This document shows, in pieces, positions 10,049-20,232 of a stretch of 63,604 bases of DNA (its first letter is position 1; each line of letters starts with the position of its first letter). The position numbers and the translations under genes are program-made. A model generated the notes under the pieces. It worked only from the letters and a program-made list of their open reading frames with translations. It was not told where the DNA came from and did not search any database. The stretch is from Mycobacterium asiaticum. Its GTDB lineage: Bacteria > Actinomycetota > Actinomycetes > Mycobacteriales > Mycobacteriaceae. The stretch lies in assembly GCF_001673365.1 (NCBI RefSeq), contig NZ_LZLS01000033.1:1-63604 (forward strand), written 5' to 3'.

Positions 10049-11407
10049 CTAGCGCGGCGCTACCAGGGCGAACACCTGTTGGGCGACCTTGAGCATCCAA
10101 CTGGTCACCGTCGGCCCGTGGTCGCGCGGCCAGTTCAACTGAAAGTTGATCACCCACGCTTGGCCCGTCTTGTCGACGGCATACCAGCTGAACGTCAGAT
10201 CCCCTGGCAGACCACCGGCTTTCGCGCCGATGTATCGCCACACGTTGCTGTCCAACCGAATGCCCGCGACGGCGGACAGGATCTGTCGGACGGGCGCAGC
10301 CGGACCGACGGCATCGGCCTGCAACGCCACGTGCACCCGGCAGATGTCTTCGGCACTGCCATACCATTCGGCGCCGTAGACCGACGCGGGGGTGTGCGCG
10401 CGAAGCGGATCAGGTTGATATGGAGTGGAATTCGCCTGCTCCAACATCGCCGCTCGTTCCTGCTGTGACGCCTGCTTCCAGCGCTCGCGCACATCGGGCT
10501 GGCCCCACCCGATGGAGAACAGCTCGTACATGGTGGGGAACGGCGTCATGCTGGCTGGGTCGTGGTGGCCGGCGGTGACCAAGGCTTCTTCGATCGCACG
10601 GGTGCCCATCCGGTCGATAAGCATGTCGGTGGCCATGTTGTCACTGGTGGCGATCATCTTTTCGGCCGCCTTGCGGACCGAAACATGGTCGCCGGGAGCC
10701 AATTCCAAGCCGGACGAGCCGACGGCCTTGCCTTTGGCGGTGACCGTCAACTGGTCGTCCCACGACACTGTCCCGTTTTTGACCGCCCCGGCCAGGGCGT
10801 GCAACACGTACAGCTTGAAAATCGATGCCAGAGGCAGAGATTCGCCGGTGTTTGTGCCCGCCACCGGTTCGCAGCGACCACCGTTAACCTTGGCGACCTG
10901 GTAGGAGTAGCGGGCACCGCTCTTACTCAACACGGCGTCGACGTCGGGCCAGCCGTTGATCGGCGGCGGCGGTTGCGTGTCCACGTCGAAGCGGTCGACC
11001 CAGCCACCGTCGTCGGTGTGGATGCGGATGTCCTGCCGAGCACCGTAAGACGAGATCAGGTGCAGCGTGGCCACGCTGGCACCGATGTCCACGCTGGCCA
11101 GGGTGAACGGACGGTCCCACCACAGCCCTTCCATGGTGGTTTCGACGGCGTCCACCATGCTCGGCGCGGCCAGGGTGGCGACTCCGACCGGACCGATCGG
11201 CCAGTCGGAGTTGAGCATGTCCATGGTCTGCCGCGCCCGCAAACCCGGCGGGGTAGTGGTGTCGATCCGGTGCCCGACGTTGGCCGCGTTAGCCGACGGG
11301 GTGGGCGAAGACGCGCAACCTGGGGCCAGCGATACAACCAGCGCGGCGGCGGCGCTCAGCGCCGCGACACGACGCGGGCGGTTACTCAGCCGTCGCGTTT
11401 CCGGCAA
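10049..11407 (-). CDS. lpqF: Lipoprotein LpqF, serine beta-lactamase-like fold
   Basis: An exported lipoprotein with a class A beta-lactamase-like domain. The N-terminus has a signal peptide with lipobox SLAPGC. The three catalytic motifs are recognisable: SIFK (SxxK) after LPLA, SDN in ATSDNMATD, and KAGG (KxG) in GAKAGGLPGD. True penicillin hydrolysis is not implied; a cell-wall esterase or peptidase role is equally possible. I chose the TTG at 11407, giving 452 residues as in Rv3593; this start lies inside the end of mhuD (26-bp overlap), so the two genes are coupled. No ATG or GTG lies between the TTG and the signal peptide. Confidence 0.82.
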   Translation of the reverse strand: MPETRRLSNRPRRVAALSAAAALVVSLAPGCASSPTPSANAANVGHRIDTTTPPGLRARQTMDMLNSDWPIGPVGVATLAAPSMVDAVETTMEGLWWDRPFTLASVDIGASVATLHLISSYGARQDIRIHTDDGGWVDRFDVDTQPPPPINGWPDVDAVLSKSGARYSYQVAKVNGGRCEPVAGTNTGESLPLASIFKLYVLHALAGAVKNGTVSWDDQLTVTAKGKAVGSSGLELAPGDHVSVRKAAEKMIATSDNMATDMLIDRMGTRAIEEALVTAGHHDPASMTPFPTMYELFSIGWGQPDVRERWKQASQQERAAMLEQANSTPYQPDPLRAHTPASVYGAEWYGSAEDICRVHVALQADAVGPAAPVRQILSAVAGIRLDSNVWRYIGAKAGGLPGDLTFSWYAVDKTGQAWVINFQLNWPRDHGPTVTSWMLKVAQQVFALVAPR

Positions 11408-11699
11408 CGTCAAGCACGACCTCGAATTCCAGCAGCGAAGCGCCAGTGGCCACCGGGTTGGCGCGCTGCCCGGCGTGGGCCGCGATCGCGGGCCCATTCG
11501 CCCAGGCCTGGAACGCTTCATCGGACTCCCAGTGTGTCACCACGAAGTAGCGGTCTTCACCCTTGACTGGACGCAGCAGCTGGAAGCCGAGGAAGCCGGG
11601 TGAATTCTCCACCGCGTGAGCGCGATGGGCGAACCGCTTCTCCAGCTCCGGTCCAGCGTCAGCGGGCACCTCGATTGCATTGATTTTCACCACTGGCAT
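11382..11699 (-). CDS. mhuD: Mycobilin-producing haem-degrading enzyme MhuD
   Basis: IsdG-family haem oxygenase that opens haem to mycobilin and releases iron without CO (established for Rv3592). The 105-residue ABM-domain protein retains Asn7 and Trp66 for ruffled haem and the proximal ligand His75 (AIAAHAG). The minus-strand hexamer TAACCT lies 6 nt before the ATG, so the mRNA may be leaderless. It is divergent from the hydrolase gene with only 14 bp between start codons, and it overlaps lpqF downstream. Confidence 0.97.
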   Translation of the reverse strand: MPVVKINAIEVPADAGPELEKRFAHRAHAVENSPGFLGFQLLRPVKGEDRYFVVTHWESDEAFQAWANGPAIAAHAGQRANPVATGASLLEFEVVLDVAGNATAE

Positions 11700-11704
11700 G
11701 CGGC

Positions 11705-11711
11705 TAGGTTA
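11705..11711. promoter_or_regulatory. Candidate bidirectional -10 element between mhuD and hydrolase
   Basis: TAGGTTA reads as TAGGTT on the plus strand and TAACCT on the minus strand, both TANNNT hexamers sharing five base pairs. The minus element sits 6 nt from the mhuD ATG. On the plus strand the predicted start of transcription would be near 11717, which fits translation from ATG 11723. Confidence 0.45.
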
Positions 11712-11713
11712 CC

Positions 11714-12493
11714 GTGCCGGACATGCCCACCGATCTCTTGACCTATCGCGGTGGGGAGGGCCGACCGCTGGTCCTGGTACACGGGCTGATGGGTCGGGGC
11801 ACCACCTGGGGCCGTCAGGTGCCGTGGCTGACGCGACTGGGGGCGGTTTACACCTACGACGCGCCGTGGCACCGGGGTCGGGAGGTGGACGATCCATATC
11901 CGATCAGCACCGAGCGGTTCGTGGCCGATCTGGCTGACGCGGTGGCTCCACTGGGCACGCCGGCCGTGCTGGTCGGGCATTCGATGGGTGCCCTGCACTC
12001 CTGGTGCCTGGCGGCCGAGCGGCCCGAGCTGGTTGCGGCGCTGGTGGTCGAGGACATGGCCCCGGATTTCGTCGGTCGCACCACCGGCCCGTGGGAGCCG
12101 TGGCTGCACGCCCTGCCAGTCGAATTCGATTCTGCTGAACAAGTATTCGCCGAGTTCGGGCCAATCGCCGGCCAATACTTCCTGGAAGCCTTCGACCGCA
12201 CCGCTACCGGCTGGCGGCTGCACGGCCACCCCTTGCGCTGGATCGAGATCGCCGCCGAGTGGGGTACTCGCGATTACTGGTCGCAGTGGCGTGCGGTGCG
12301 TTCACCGGCGTTGCTCATCGAGGCGGGCAACTCGGTCGCCCCACCCGGCCAGATGCTTCAGATGCACGAAACAGATTGTCCAACAACATATCTGAAGATA
12401 ACCGAAGCGGGCCACTTGGTGCATGATGACGCGATCGAGCCTTACCGCCGGGCGGTCGAGTCCTTTTTGAACTCCTCGCCGGCCAGCGCATAG
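11714..12493 (+). CDS. Alpha/beta hydrolase (Rv3591c-like)
   Basis: A 259-residue alpha/beta-hydrolase with the oxyanion segment LVHGLMGRG, the nucleophile elbow VGHSMGA and the catalytic His in EAGHLVHDD near the C-terminus; the acid is probably in the segment LLIEAGNS. The substrate is unknown. GTG 11714 is used as the longest start; ATG 11723 (MPTDLLTYRGG) fits the putative promoter better. Its 3' end overlaps the convergent mutY by 52 bp. Confidence 0.9.
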   Translation: MPDMPTDLLTYRGGEGRPLVLVHGLMGRGTTWGRQVPWLTRLGAVYTYDAPWHRGREVDDPYPISTERFVADLADAVAPLGTPAVLVGHSMGALHSWCLAAERPELVAALVVEDMAPDFVGRTTGPWEPWLHALPVEFDSAEQVFAEFGPIAGQYFLEAFDRTATGWRLHGHPLRWIEIAAEWGTRDYWSQWRAVRSPALLIEAGNSVAPPGQMLQMHETDCPTTYLKITEAGHLVHDDAIEPYRRAVESFLNSSPASA

Positions 12494-13380
12494 CGGCCGT
12501 CTGCCGTCTGGGTGACCAACCCGTCGTCCAGCAGCGAGTACAACGCTCGGTCACGCTGGGCGGTGTCGCTGAGCCAGGCCGCGTCCAACTGAGCTCGGGT
12601 CACCGGGAATTCGTTGTCTCGCAACACATCCAGCAGCCGACCGCGAACCTGCCGGTCGGTTCCGGCGTAGGTCTGAACCCGTCGGGCCGCCCCCGCGGAA
12701 GGCGGGTATCCGGCAGCACGCCATGCGCACACCTCAAGCGGACACAGCCCGCACCGGGGCGCCCGAGCCGTGCACACCGTCGCACCAAGTTCCATCAACG
12801 CCACCGAAAAGCGCGGTGCCCGATCATCATCGGGCAACAACGCGGCAACATCGGCGTGGTCCCGGGTTGGCGACGGATTGCCCGCATCGGCGCAGCCGTG
12901 GACGGCGCGTGCCACCACCCGGCGCACATTTGTGTCCACCACCGGCACCCGCTGCCCATATGCGAAGCAGGCAATAGCGCGCGCGGTATAGCTGCCGACG
13001 CCCGGCAGCGTCAGCAAGACGTCGACGTCGGCGGGAACCACGTCGTCGTGGTCACGCGCAATGACGGTCGCGCACTCGTGCAACCGCTTGGCCCGGCGTG
13101 GATAGCCCAACTTGCCCCAGGCCCGCAACACATCGGCGGCGGTGGCCGCCGCGGTAGCCGATGGGGTGGGCCAGCGGCGCACCCAGTCCGTCCAGATCGG
13201 CAGTACCCGGGCCACTGGCGTCTGTTGCAGCATGAACTCGCTGACCAAGATCTGCCACGCGCTGACCCCCGGCTCGCGCCAGGGTAGGTCGCGACGCGAC
13301 CGCTCATACCAGGCGAGAAGATTGGTGGCCGGTATGTGGGTAGGGCCAATCACTGGCCGGTCCGGCACAATGGCTGGCAT
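12442..13380 (-). CDS. mutY: Adenine DNA glycosylase MutY
   Basis: MutY removes adenine mispaired with 8-oxoguanine. The 312-residue protein has DLPWREPGVSAWQILVSEFMLQQT at the N-terminus, the helix-hairpin-helix LPGVGSYTARAI with the catalytic VDTNVRRV region, and a 4Fe-4S loop C-x6-C-x2-C-x4-C (CTARAPRCGLCPLEVC), one residue shorter than in E. coli. The ATG (minus strand 13380-13378) matches the mycobacterial start and overlaps the carbonic anhydrase ATG (13379-13381) in the sequence GCATGC. PE_PGRS58, next to mutY in H37Rv, is missing here. Confidence 0.95.
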   Translation of the reverse strand: MPAIVPDRPVIGPTHIPATNLLAWYERSRRDLPWREPGVSAWQILVSEFMLQQTPVARVLPIWTDWVRRWPTPSATAAATAADVLRAWGKLGYPRRAKRLHECATVIARDHDDVVPADVDVLLTLPGVGSYTARAIACFAYGQRVPVVDTNVRRVVARAVHGCADAGNPSPTRDHADVAALLPDDDRAPRFSVALMELGATVCTARAPRCGLCPLEVCAWRAAGYPPSAGAARRVQTYAGTDRQVRGRLLDVLRDNEFPVTRAQLDAAWLSDTAQRDRALYSLLDDGLVTQTADGRYALAGEEFKKDSTARR

Positions 13381-14008
13381 GCCCAACAGCAACCCGATAA
13401 GCGCCTGGAAAGCACTCAGAGAGGGTAACGAGCGATTCGTCGCCGGTAAGCCCGAGCACCCCAGCCAGAGCATCGACCACCGCACCAGCTTGGCCACCGG
13501 CCAGAAGCCCACCGCGGTCATCTTCGGCTGCGCCGACAGCCGGGTGGCCGCCGAACTCATCTTTGATCAGGGCCTCGGCGACGTGTTCGTGGTGCGCACC
13601 GCGGGACAGGCCATCGACGCGGCAGTCCTGGGATCAATCGAGTACGCGGTCGCAGTTCTCGAGGTGCCGCTGATCGTGATCCTCGGCCACGACAGCTGTG
13701 GCGCGGTCAAGGCCGCGCTGAGCGCGCTGGATGACGGTGACATTCAAACCGGGTTCGTGCGGGACCTGGTGGAACGGGTTGTGACGACAATCCTGTTGGG
13801 CCGCCGCGACGGGCTGACCCGGGTGGACGAGTTCGAGGCCCGCCACGTGAAGGAGACGGCCGCGCAACTCATGGAGCGTTCGACGATCATCTCGGAGAGG
13901 GTGGCCGACGGTGTGCTGGCAATCGCCGGGGCCACCTACCGCCTTTCCGAGGGACGGGCCGTCCTGGTCCATCACGAGGGTGACATCGGAGATCAGCCGG
14001 AGGTATAG
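13379..14008 (+). CDS. canB: Beta-carbonic anhydrase (CanB, Rv3588c-like)
   Basis: Zinc enzyme interconverting CO2 and bicarbonate. The 209-residue protein has the beta-class signatures CADSR (Zn Cys and the Asp/Arg dyad) and GHDSCGA (Zn His and Cys). MPNSNPISAWKALREGNERF is the start region; ATG 13370 would add MAG but overlaps a CACAAT -10-like hexamer (13366-13371), which lies 7 nt before ATG 13379, so leaderless translation from 13379 is preferred. Head-to-head with mutY with overlapping start codons. Confidence 0.93.
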   Translation: MPNSNPISAWKALREGNERFVAGKPEHPSQSIDHRTSLATGQKPTAVIFGCADSRVAAELIFDQGLGDVFVVRTAGQAIDAAVLGSIEYAVAVLEVPLIVILGHDSCGAVKAALSALDDGDIQTGFVRDLVERVVTTILLGRRDGLTRVDEFEARHVKETAAQLMERSTIISERVADGVLAIAGATYRLSEGRAVLVHHEGDIGDQPEV

Positions 14009-14102
14009 CGGTCCGCCACTAACACGGCCGTCGGCCAGTTAACCGCGCGACACGCCGAGGCGGGTCAAACGAGACGGCGTGACCTGGCCCTACGGTGTAA
14101 AC

Positions 14103-14894
14103 GTGCTGGATCTGGAACCGCGTGGCCCGCTACCCACCGAGATCTACTGGCGGCGCAGGGGACTTGCCCTGGGTATCGCGGTCGTCGTGATCGGTATCGC
14201 AGTTGCCATCGTCATCGCCTTCGTCAGTAGCAACGCCGGGGCAAAACCCGCCGACAAGCCCGCGTCGGCCCAGGGGCATCCGGGCTCCAACGCCCCGCAG
14301 GCTCCGCAAACGCCGCAGCCTGCGGGACAGACCGAGGCCCCCGCTCCGGGCGCGCCGCCGGGAACCGTGAACCCGGAGTCGCCCACGCCGACCGCGGCGG
14401 TGCAGCCGCCGCCGGTGCTCAAGGAGGGTGACGACTGCCCCGATTCGACCCTGGCCGTTAAAGGCCTGACCAATTCGCCGCAGTACTACATCGGTGACCA
14501 GCCGAAATTCACCATGGTGGTGACCAATATCGGGCTGGTTTCCTGCAAGCGCGATGTCGGCGCGGCGGTGTTGGCGGCCTACGTGTATTCGCTGGACAAC
14601 AAGCGGCTGTGGTCAAACCTGGACTGCGCGCCGTCCAACGAGACGCTGGTGAAGACATTCACCCCCGGTGAACAGGTGACAACCGCGGTGACCTGGACCG
14701 GGATGGGCTCGGCGCCGCGATGCCCGCTGCCGCGGCCCGCGATCGGTCCGGGCACCTACAACCTGGTGGTCCAGCTGGGAAACCTGCGCTCGCAGCCGGT
14801 TCCGTTCGTGCTGAACCAGCCGCCGCAACCGCCCGGTCCGGCGCCCGCTCCGGGGCCGGCGCAGGCGCCGCCGCCGGAAGCGCCCCCGGGCTAA
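14103..14894 (+). CDS. Proline-rich single-pass membrane protein (Rv3587c-like)
   Basis: Function unknown. The protein has a short basic cytoplasmic N-terminus (YWRRR), one membrane helix (LALGIAVVVIGIAVAIVIAF), a Pro/Ala/Gln-rich stalk, an extracytoplasmic domain with four cysteines (DDCPDS, VSCKRD, LDCAPS, PRCPLP) likely forming disulfides, and a Pro-rich tail. GTG 14103 (VLDLEPRGPLP) is preferred because TACGGT (14091-14096) lies exactly 6 nt upstream as in leaderless genes; GTG 14079 is the longer alternative (271 aa). Convergent with disA across a hairpin. Confidence 0.85.
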   Translation: MLDLEPRGPLPTEIYWRRRGLALGIAVVVIGIAVAIVIAFVSSNAGAKPADKPASAQGHPGSNAPQAPQTPQPAGQTEAPAPGAPPGTVNPESPTPTAAVQPPPVLKEGDDCPDSTLAVKGLTNSPQYYIGDQPKFTMVVTNIGLVSCKRDVGAAVLAAYVYSLDNKRLWSNLDCAPSNETLVKTFTPGEQVTTAVTWTGMGSAPRCPLPRPAIGPGTYNLVVQLGNLRSQPVPFVLNQPPQPPGPAPAPGPAQAPPPEAPPG

Positions 14895-14903
14895 TTTCTT
14901 AAG

Positions 14904-14963
14904 CGCGAGCCGAACCGCACTGCGAAATATCGCGTCGAAAATCGCAGTGCGGTTTGGCTCGCG
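14904..14963. repeat. 60-bp inverted-repeat element between convergent genes
   Basis: Two 22-nt arms (14904-14925 and 14942-14963), beginning CGCGAGCC and ending GGCTCGCG, pair with one G-T mismatch around a 16-nt loop. The same family recurs at 22597, 31889 and 34896. It sits exactly between the convergent stop codons and is followed by CAAAAAAG, so a terminator role is plausible. Confidence 0.75.
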
Positions 14964-14973
14964 GTCAAAAAAG

Positions 14974-16080
<1,107 letters not shown>

Positions 16081-17490
16081 CTAGTCCGGGTTGTCCAGGC
16101 GATGCAGCGTCGGCGCGGCGGCGGTGTGGTAGTCGGCGATGTCGACCAGATGGTGCAGCGCGTCGCCGATAGTCGGTGCGCACAGCGCCCGCATACCGGA
16201 TGGAATCGTCTTGCAGCCCGGCGGGATCAGCGCGATGTTGAATCCCTGCCGGGCAGCCTCGGCCAGCCGCCGCTCCATGCCGTGGACCGGCCGCAGGTCG
16301 CCCGCCAACCCGACTTCGCCGATCATCACCGCGGTGGTGGGCAGCGCAAGGTTGGCGTATGCCGAGGCCAGTGCGGTCGCTACCGCGAGATCCGACGAGG
16401 GATCGGTCAACCGCATGCCGCCGACGGTGGCCAGATAGATGTCGTTGACGGCGAGGGTCAGCCGGGTGTGTTTCTCCAGCACCGCGGTGATCATCGCCGC
16501 GCGGGAATGATCGATGCCGCTGACCGCTCGGCGCGGGGAGCCGCTGTTGGGCGTGGCCAACAGCGCCTGGACCTCGCCGATGAGTGGACGCTTGCCGTCC
16601 AGCGTTACCGTGATCGCGGTGCCGGGTACGGGTGCCGGGCGTTGATCCAAGAACAGGTTCGATGGGTCGGCCACGCCCTCGATCCCGTTGTCGTGCAACA
16701 GGAAACACCCGACCTCGTCGGCCGCGCCGAAACGATTCTTGATACCGCGCACCATCCGCAACATGCCGTTGCGGTCGCCCTCGAAGTGCAGCACCACATC
16801 GACCAGGTGCTCGAGCGAACGGGGTCCGGCGATGGCTCCGTCTTTGGTGACGTGCCCGACGAGAATCATGGCGACGCCGTTGGACTTGGCTGCGGCGGTG
16901 AGCGCGGCCGTTACCGCACGCACCTGGGTGACTCCGCCGGCGACGCCGTCGGCCTCGCTGGTGGACATCGTCTGCACCGAATCGATGATGACCAGCGCCG
17001 GCCGTACCGTCTCGATGTGGTTCAGCACCGTGTGCAGGTCGGATTCGGCTGCTAAGTAGACCTCGTCCCCGCCGCAGCCGATCCGGTCGGCCCGCAGGCG
17101 GACCTGGCCGGCCGATTCCTCACCCGAGATGTACAGCGCGCGCCGCCCCCGCTGGGCCCAGCGGTGTGCGACCTCGAGTAGCAACGTCGATTTGCCGACC
17201 CCGGGATCCCCCGCGAGCAGTGTGACCGAACCGGGGACCACACCACCGCCCAGCACCCGGTCGAGTTCGTCGACCCCGGTGCTTCGGTGCTGGCTCTTAT
17301 TGGGCTCTACAGCGCTGAGCGGCACCGCCGTCGAGCCGGAAGCTACGGAGCGCCTGCCGCTGCCGACAGCGGCCAGTAGAGCCACCTGTTCGACGGTGCC
17401 CCAGCTGCCGCAGTCAGCGCAGCGGCCGACCCACTTCGCGCTGACATGGCGGCATTCGGAGCACCGGTATTCAGAACGTGCGTTGGCCAC
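16081..17490 (-). CDS. radA: DNA repair protein RadA/Sms
   Basis: RecA-like branch-migration ATPase. The 469-residue protein starts with a C4 zinc finger (C10, C13, C24, C27: [20 protein letters not shown]), then a RecA core with Walker [10 protein letters not shown] and the RadA signature IKNRFG (in [14 protein letters not shown]), and a Lon-like C-terminal domain ([13 protein letters not shown]). The start is GTG 17490; TACGGT on the minus strand at 17502-17497 lies 6 nt upstream, indicating a leaderless promoter of its own. It follows lpqE by 54 bp and precedes disA. Confidence 0.96.
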   Translation of the reverse strand: MANARSEYRCSECRHVSAKWVGRCADCGSWGTVEQVALLAAVGSGRRSVASGSTAVPLSAVEPNKSQHRSTGVDELDRVLGGGVVPGSVTLLAGDPGVGKSTLLLEVAHRWAQRGRRALYISGEESAGQVRLRADRIGCGGDEVYLAAESDLHTVLNHIETVRPALVIIDSVQTMSTSEADGVAGGVTQVRAVTAALTAAAKSNGVAMILVGHVTKDGAIAGPRSLEHLVDVVLHFEGDRNGMLRMVRGIKNRFGAADEVGCFLLHDNGIEGVADPSNLFLDQRPAPVPGTAITVTLDGKRPLIGEVQALLATPNSGSPRRAVSGIDHSRAAMITAVLEKHTRLTLAVNDIYLATVGGMRLTDPSSDLAVATALASAYANLALPTTAVMIGEVGLAGDLRPVHGMERRLAEAARQGFNIALIPPGCKTIPSGMRALCAPTIGDALHHLVDIADYHTAAAPTLHRLDNPD

Positions 17491-17496
17491 CCCGTG

Positions 17497-17502
17497 ACCG
17501 TA
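17497..17502 (-). promoter_or_regulatory. Leaderless-type -10 (TACGGT) of radA
   Basis: TACGGT followed by CACGGG and then the GTG start codon on the minus strand; the same hexamer and 6-nt spacing precede GTG 14103. Confidence 0.5.
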
Positions 17503-17544
17503 TCGGCAACCGGTGACAGCTCCGTGGAAGGAACGCCGCAGCGG

Positions 17545-18102
17545 CTAGGCGTGGTTTCCGGGTTCGTGTGACTGGGGCAGCGGGGCCGAGATCGGGACCT
17601 CCACGCTGGCTTCGCCGGCCTTCTCGAACTTGAAGGTGAACTTGTAGGTCAGCCCGTTGGAAATCGGCTTGGTCAGGTTGACCGTCGCCTTGGCGGCCGA
17701 GTTGCCCTCCGCGGGACCCGGTGCCACGGCCTGGCCGTCGGGCGTCCCGACGATCAGCATTCGGCCGGCCGGCAGCTTCGTGTCGCCGGAGACTGTCACG
17801 TTGCCGATTTCGCTGGTGATGCCGGTAAGGCGGTCGTTGACATCCGGCGAATTGTTGACCGCCACCAGCACCAGGTCGACGGTCTTACCCGGCTCCACGA
17901 ACGCTCCGGTCTGGTTGGCCTGGATGCGGATGTCGCGCAGCGCCACATTTTCGATCGTGACCCGGTTTCCGTTCACCGCAGGCTCCTGCGCGGCGGTCTG
18001 CGAGAGCTGACCGGTTCCGCAGCCGCTGAGTGCCACTACGGCCAGAATGGCACTGGCCAGCCACGCGCTGACCCTGGGCAGGCGGATGTTTAAGCGGTTC
18101 AC
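17545..18102 (-). CDS. lpqE: Lipoprotein LpqE
   Basis: A 185-residue lipoprotein of unknown function with a signal peptide (AWLASAILAVVALSGC, lipobox LSGC) and a beta-rich domain of the DUF461/copper-chaperone-like type (NVALRDIRIQ..., PGKTVDLVLVAVNN). No Met/His copper motif is obvious. The GTG start at 18102 has AGGAGG upstream. Position before radA and disA is as in M. tuberculosis. Confidence 0.92.
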   Translation of the reverse strand: MNRLNIRLPRVSAWLASAILAVVALSGCGTGQLSQTAAQEPAVNGNRVTIENVALRDIRIQANQTGAFVEPGKTVDLVLVAVNNSPDVNDRLTGITSEIGNVTVSGDTKLPAGRMLIVGTPDGQAVAPGPAEGNSAAKATVNLTKPISNGLTYKFTFKFEKAGEASVEVPISAPLPQSHEPGNHA

Positions 18103-18221
18103 TCAATGCCTCCTGCGGGACCGACTACCAAGCGCTGTTCGGGTTTCGACTATGCACAGTAGTAGGTAGGTACCTCGGGCGGTAGCGGTGGGATGGCTAG
18201 CGGCCAAGACAGGTCGCGAAG

Positions 18222-18254
18222 CTCGTATCTCCCTCGTACATCCCTCGTATATCC
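18222..18254. repeat. Three 11-bp repeats in the lpqE-carD divergent region
   Basis: CTCGTATCTCC, CTCGTACATCC and CTCGTATATCC are adjacent, and the last forms a palindrome CCTCGTATATCCGAGG. The 11-bp period is about one DNA turn, as expected for binding sites on one face. They lie in the 307-bp gap between the divergent lpqE and carD genes; nothing else but promoter sequence was seen there. Confidence 0.65.
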
Positions 18255-18377
18255 GAGGACCCGGATGTGCAGGCAAATGTGACCCCCTGCACGTCAAAGG
18301 CCGCCTGTCAACCCCTAATCTGCGCCTATCGTGCCTCTGACCTGCACCGTTGATCCGCGTGGGTTGGGGCCCCGTGT

Positions 18378-18383
18378 TAGAAT
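18378..18383 (+). promoter_or_regulatory. Candidate -10 of carD
   Basis: TAGAAT lies 27 nt before the ATG at 18410; an AAAGGGG ribosome site is at about 18393-18399. No good -35 is visible, as is usual for mycobacterial promoters. Confidence 0.45.
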
Positions 18384-18385
18384 GA

Positions 18386-19574
<1,189 letters not shown>

Positions 19575-19578
<4 letters not shown>

Positions 19579-20054
19579 TGCAGATCCCCCGCGTCGGTAT
19601 GGGCGTGGATGTGCACCCGATCGAACCCGGCCGGCCATGTTGGCTGGTGGGCCTGCTGTTCCCCAGTGCCGACGGTTGCTCTGGACATTCCGACGGAGAC
19701 GTCGCCGTCCACGCGCTGTGCGACGCGGTGCTTTCTGCGGCCGGGCTGGGCGATATCGGCGGGGTCTTCGGCGTCGACGACCCGCGCTGGGCGGGCGTGA
19801 GCGGTGCTGACATGTTGAGCCACGTGCTCGAGTTGCTCACCGACAGTGGCTTCCGGGTCGGCAACGCCGCCGTGCAGGTGATCGGTAACCGGCCGAAGAT
19901 CGGTTGGCGCCGTTACGAGGCCCAGGCGGTGCTCTCCCGGCTGCTCAACGCGCCGGTGTCGGTGGCCGCCACCACCACCGACGGGCTCGGCCTGACCGGG
20001 CGGGGTGAGGGCCTGGCCGCCATCGCTACCGCGTTGGTCGTTTCGCTGCGCTGA
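19575..20054 (+). CDS. ispF: 2-C-methyl-D-erythritol 2,4-cyclodiphosphate synthase IspF
   Basis: MEP-pathway cyclase acting two steps after IspD. The 159-residue protein shows the metal-binding DVHP motif near the start, [22 protein letters not shown] and the closing [20 protein letters not shown] 19575 (overlap with the ispD stop) gives the standard length; ATG 19578 is one codon shorter. TATAGT (19563-19568) inside ispD lies 6 nt before the GTG, so ispF may also be transcribed alone as a leaderless mRNA. Confidence 0.96.
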
Positions 20055-20074
20055 GGAGCGGCTCGGTAGCGAGG

Positions 20075-20119
20075 CGCGACGCCCGCGACGCCCGCGACGC
20101 CCGCGACGCCTGCGACGCC
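20075..20119 (+). repeat. Five 9-bp tandem repeats upstream of cysS
   Basis: CGCGACGCC is repeated four times, then TGCGACGCC, in the 174-bp gap between ispF and cysS. A second repeat pair follows, CACTCTCGCGTGACGTTCG and CACTCTGGCGTGACGTTCG (about 20138 and 20158). Confidence 0.75.
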
Positions 20120-20214
20120 TGCGTGCGCACTCTCGCGTGACGTTCGACGGCGAGATGCACTCTGGCGTGACGTTCGGCGCAGGCCGGAGACGCGGGGCTC
20201 TCGACCGCAGGCAG

Positions 20215-20232
20215 TAAGCTGGCACGTCGTGA
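20215..20232 (+). promoter_or_regulatory. Leaderless-type promoter and start of cysS
   Basis: TAAGCTGGCACGTCGTGA, identical to the lysS start region; -10 hexamer 20215-20220, GTG at 20229. Confidence 0.6.

Noticed and set aside
13111..13378. N-terminal extension of the carbonic anhydrase into mutY
   Set aside because: The extension is the antisense of mutY; the conserved protein starts at MPNSNP.
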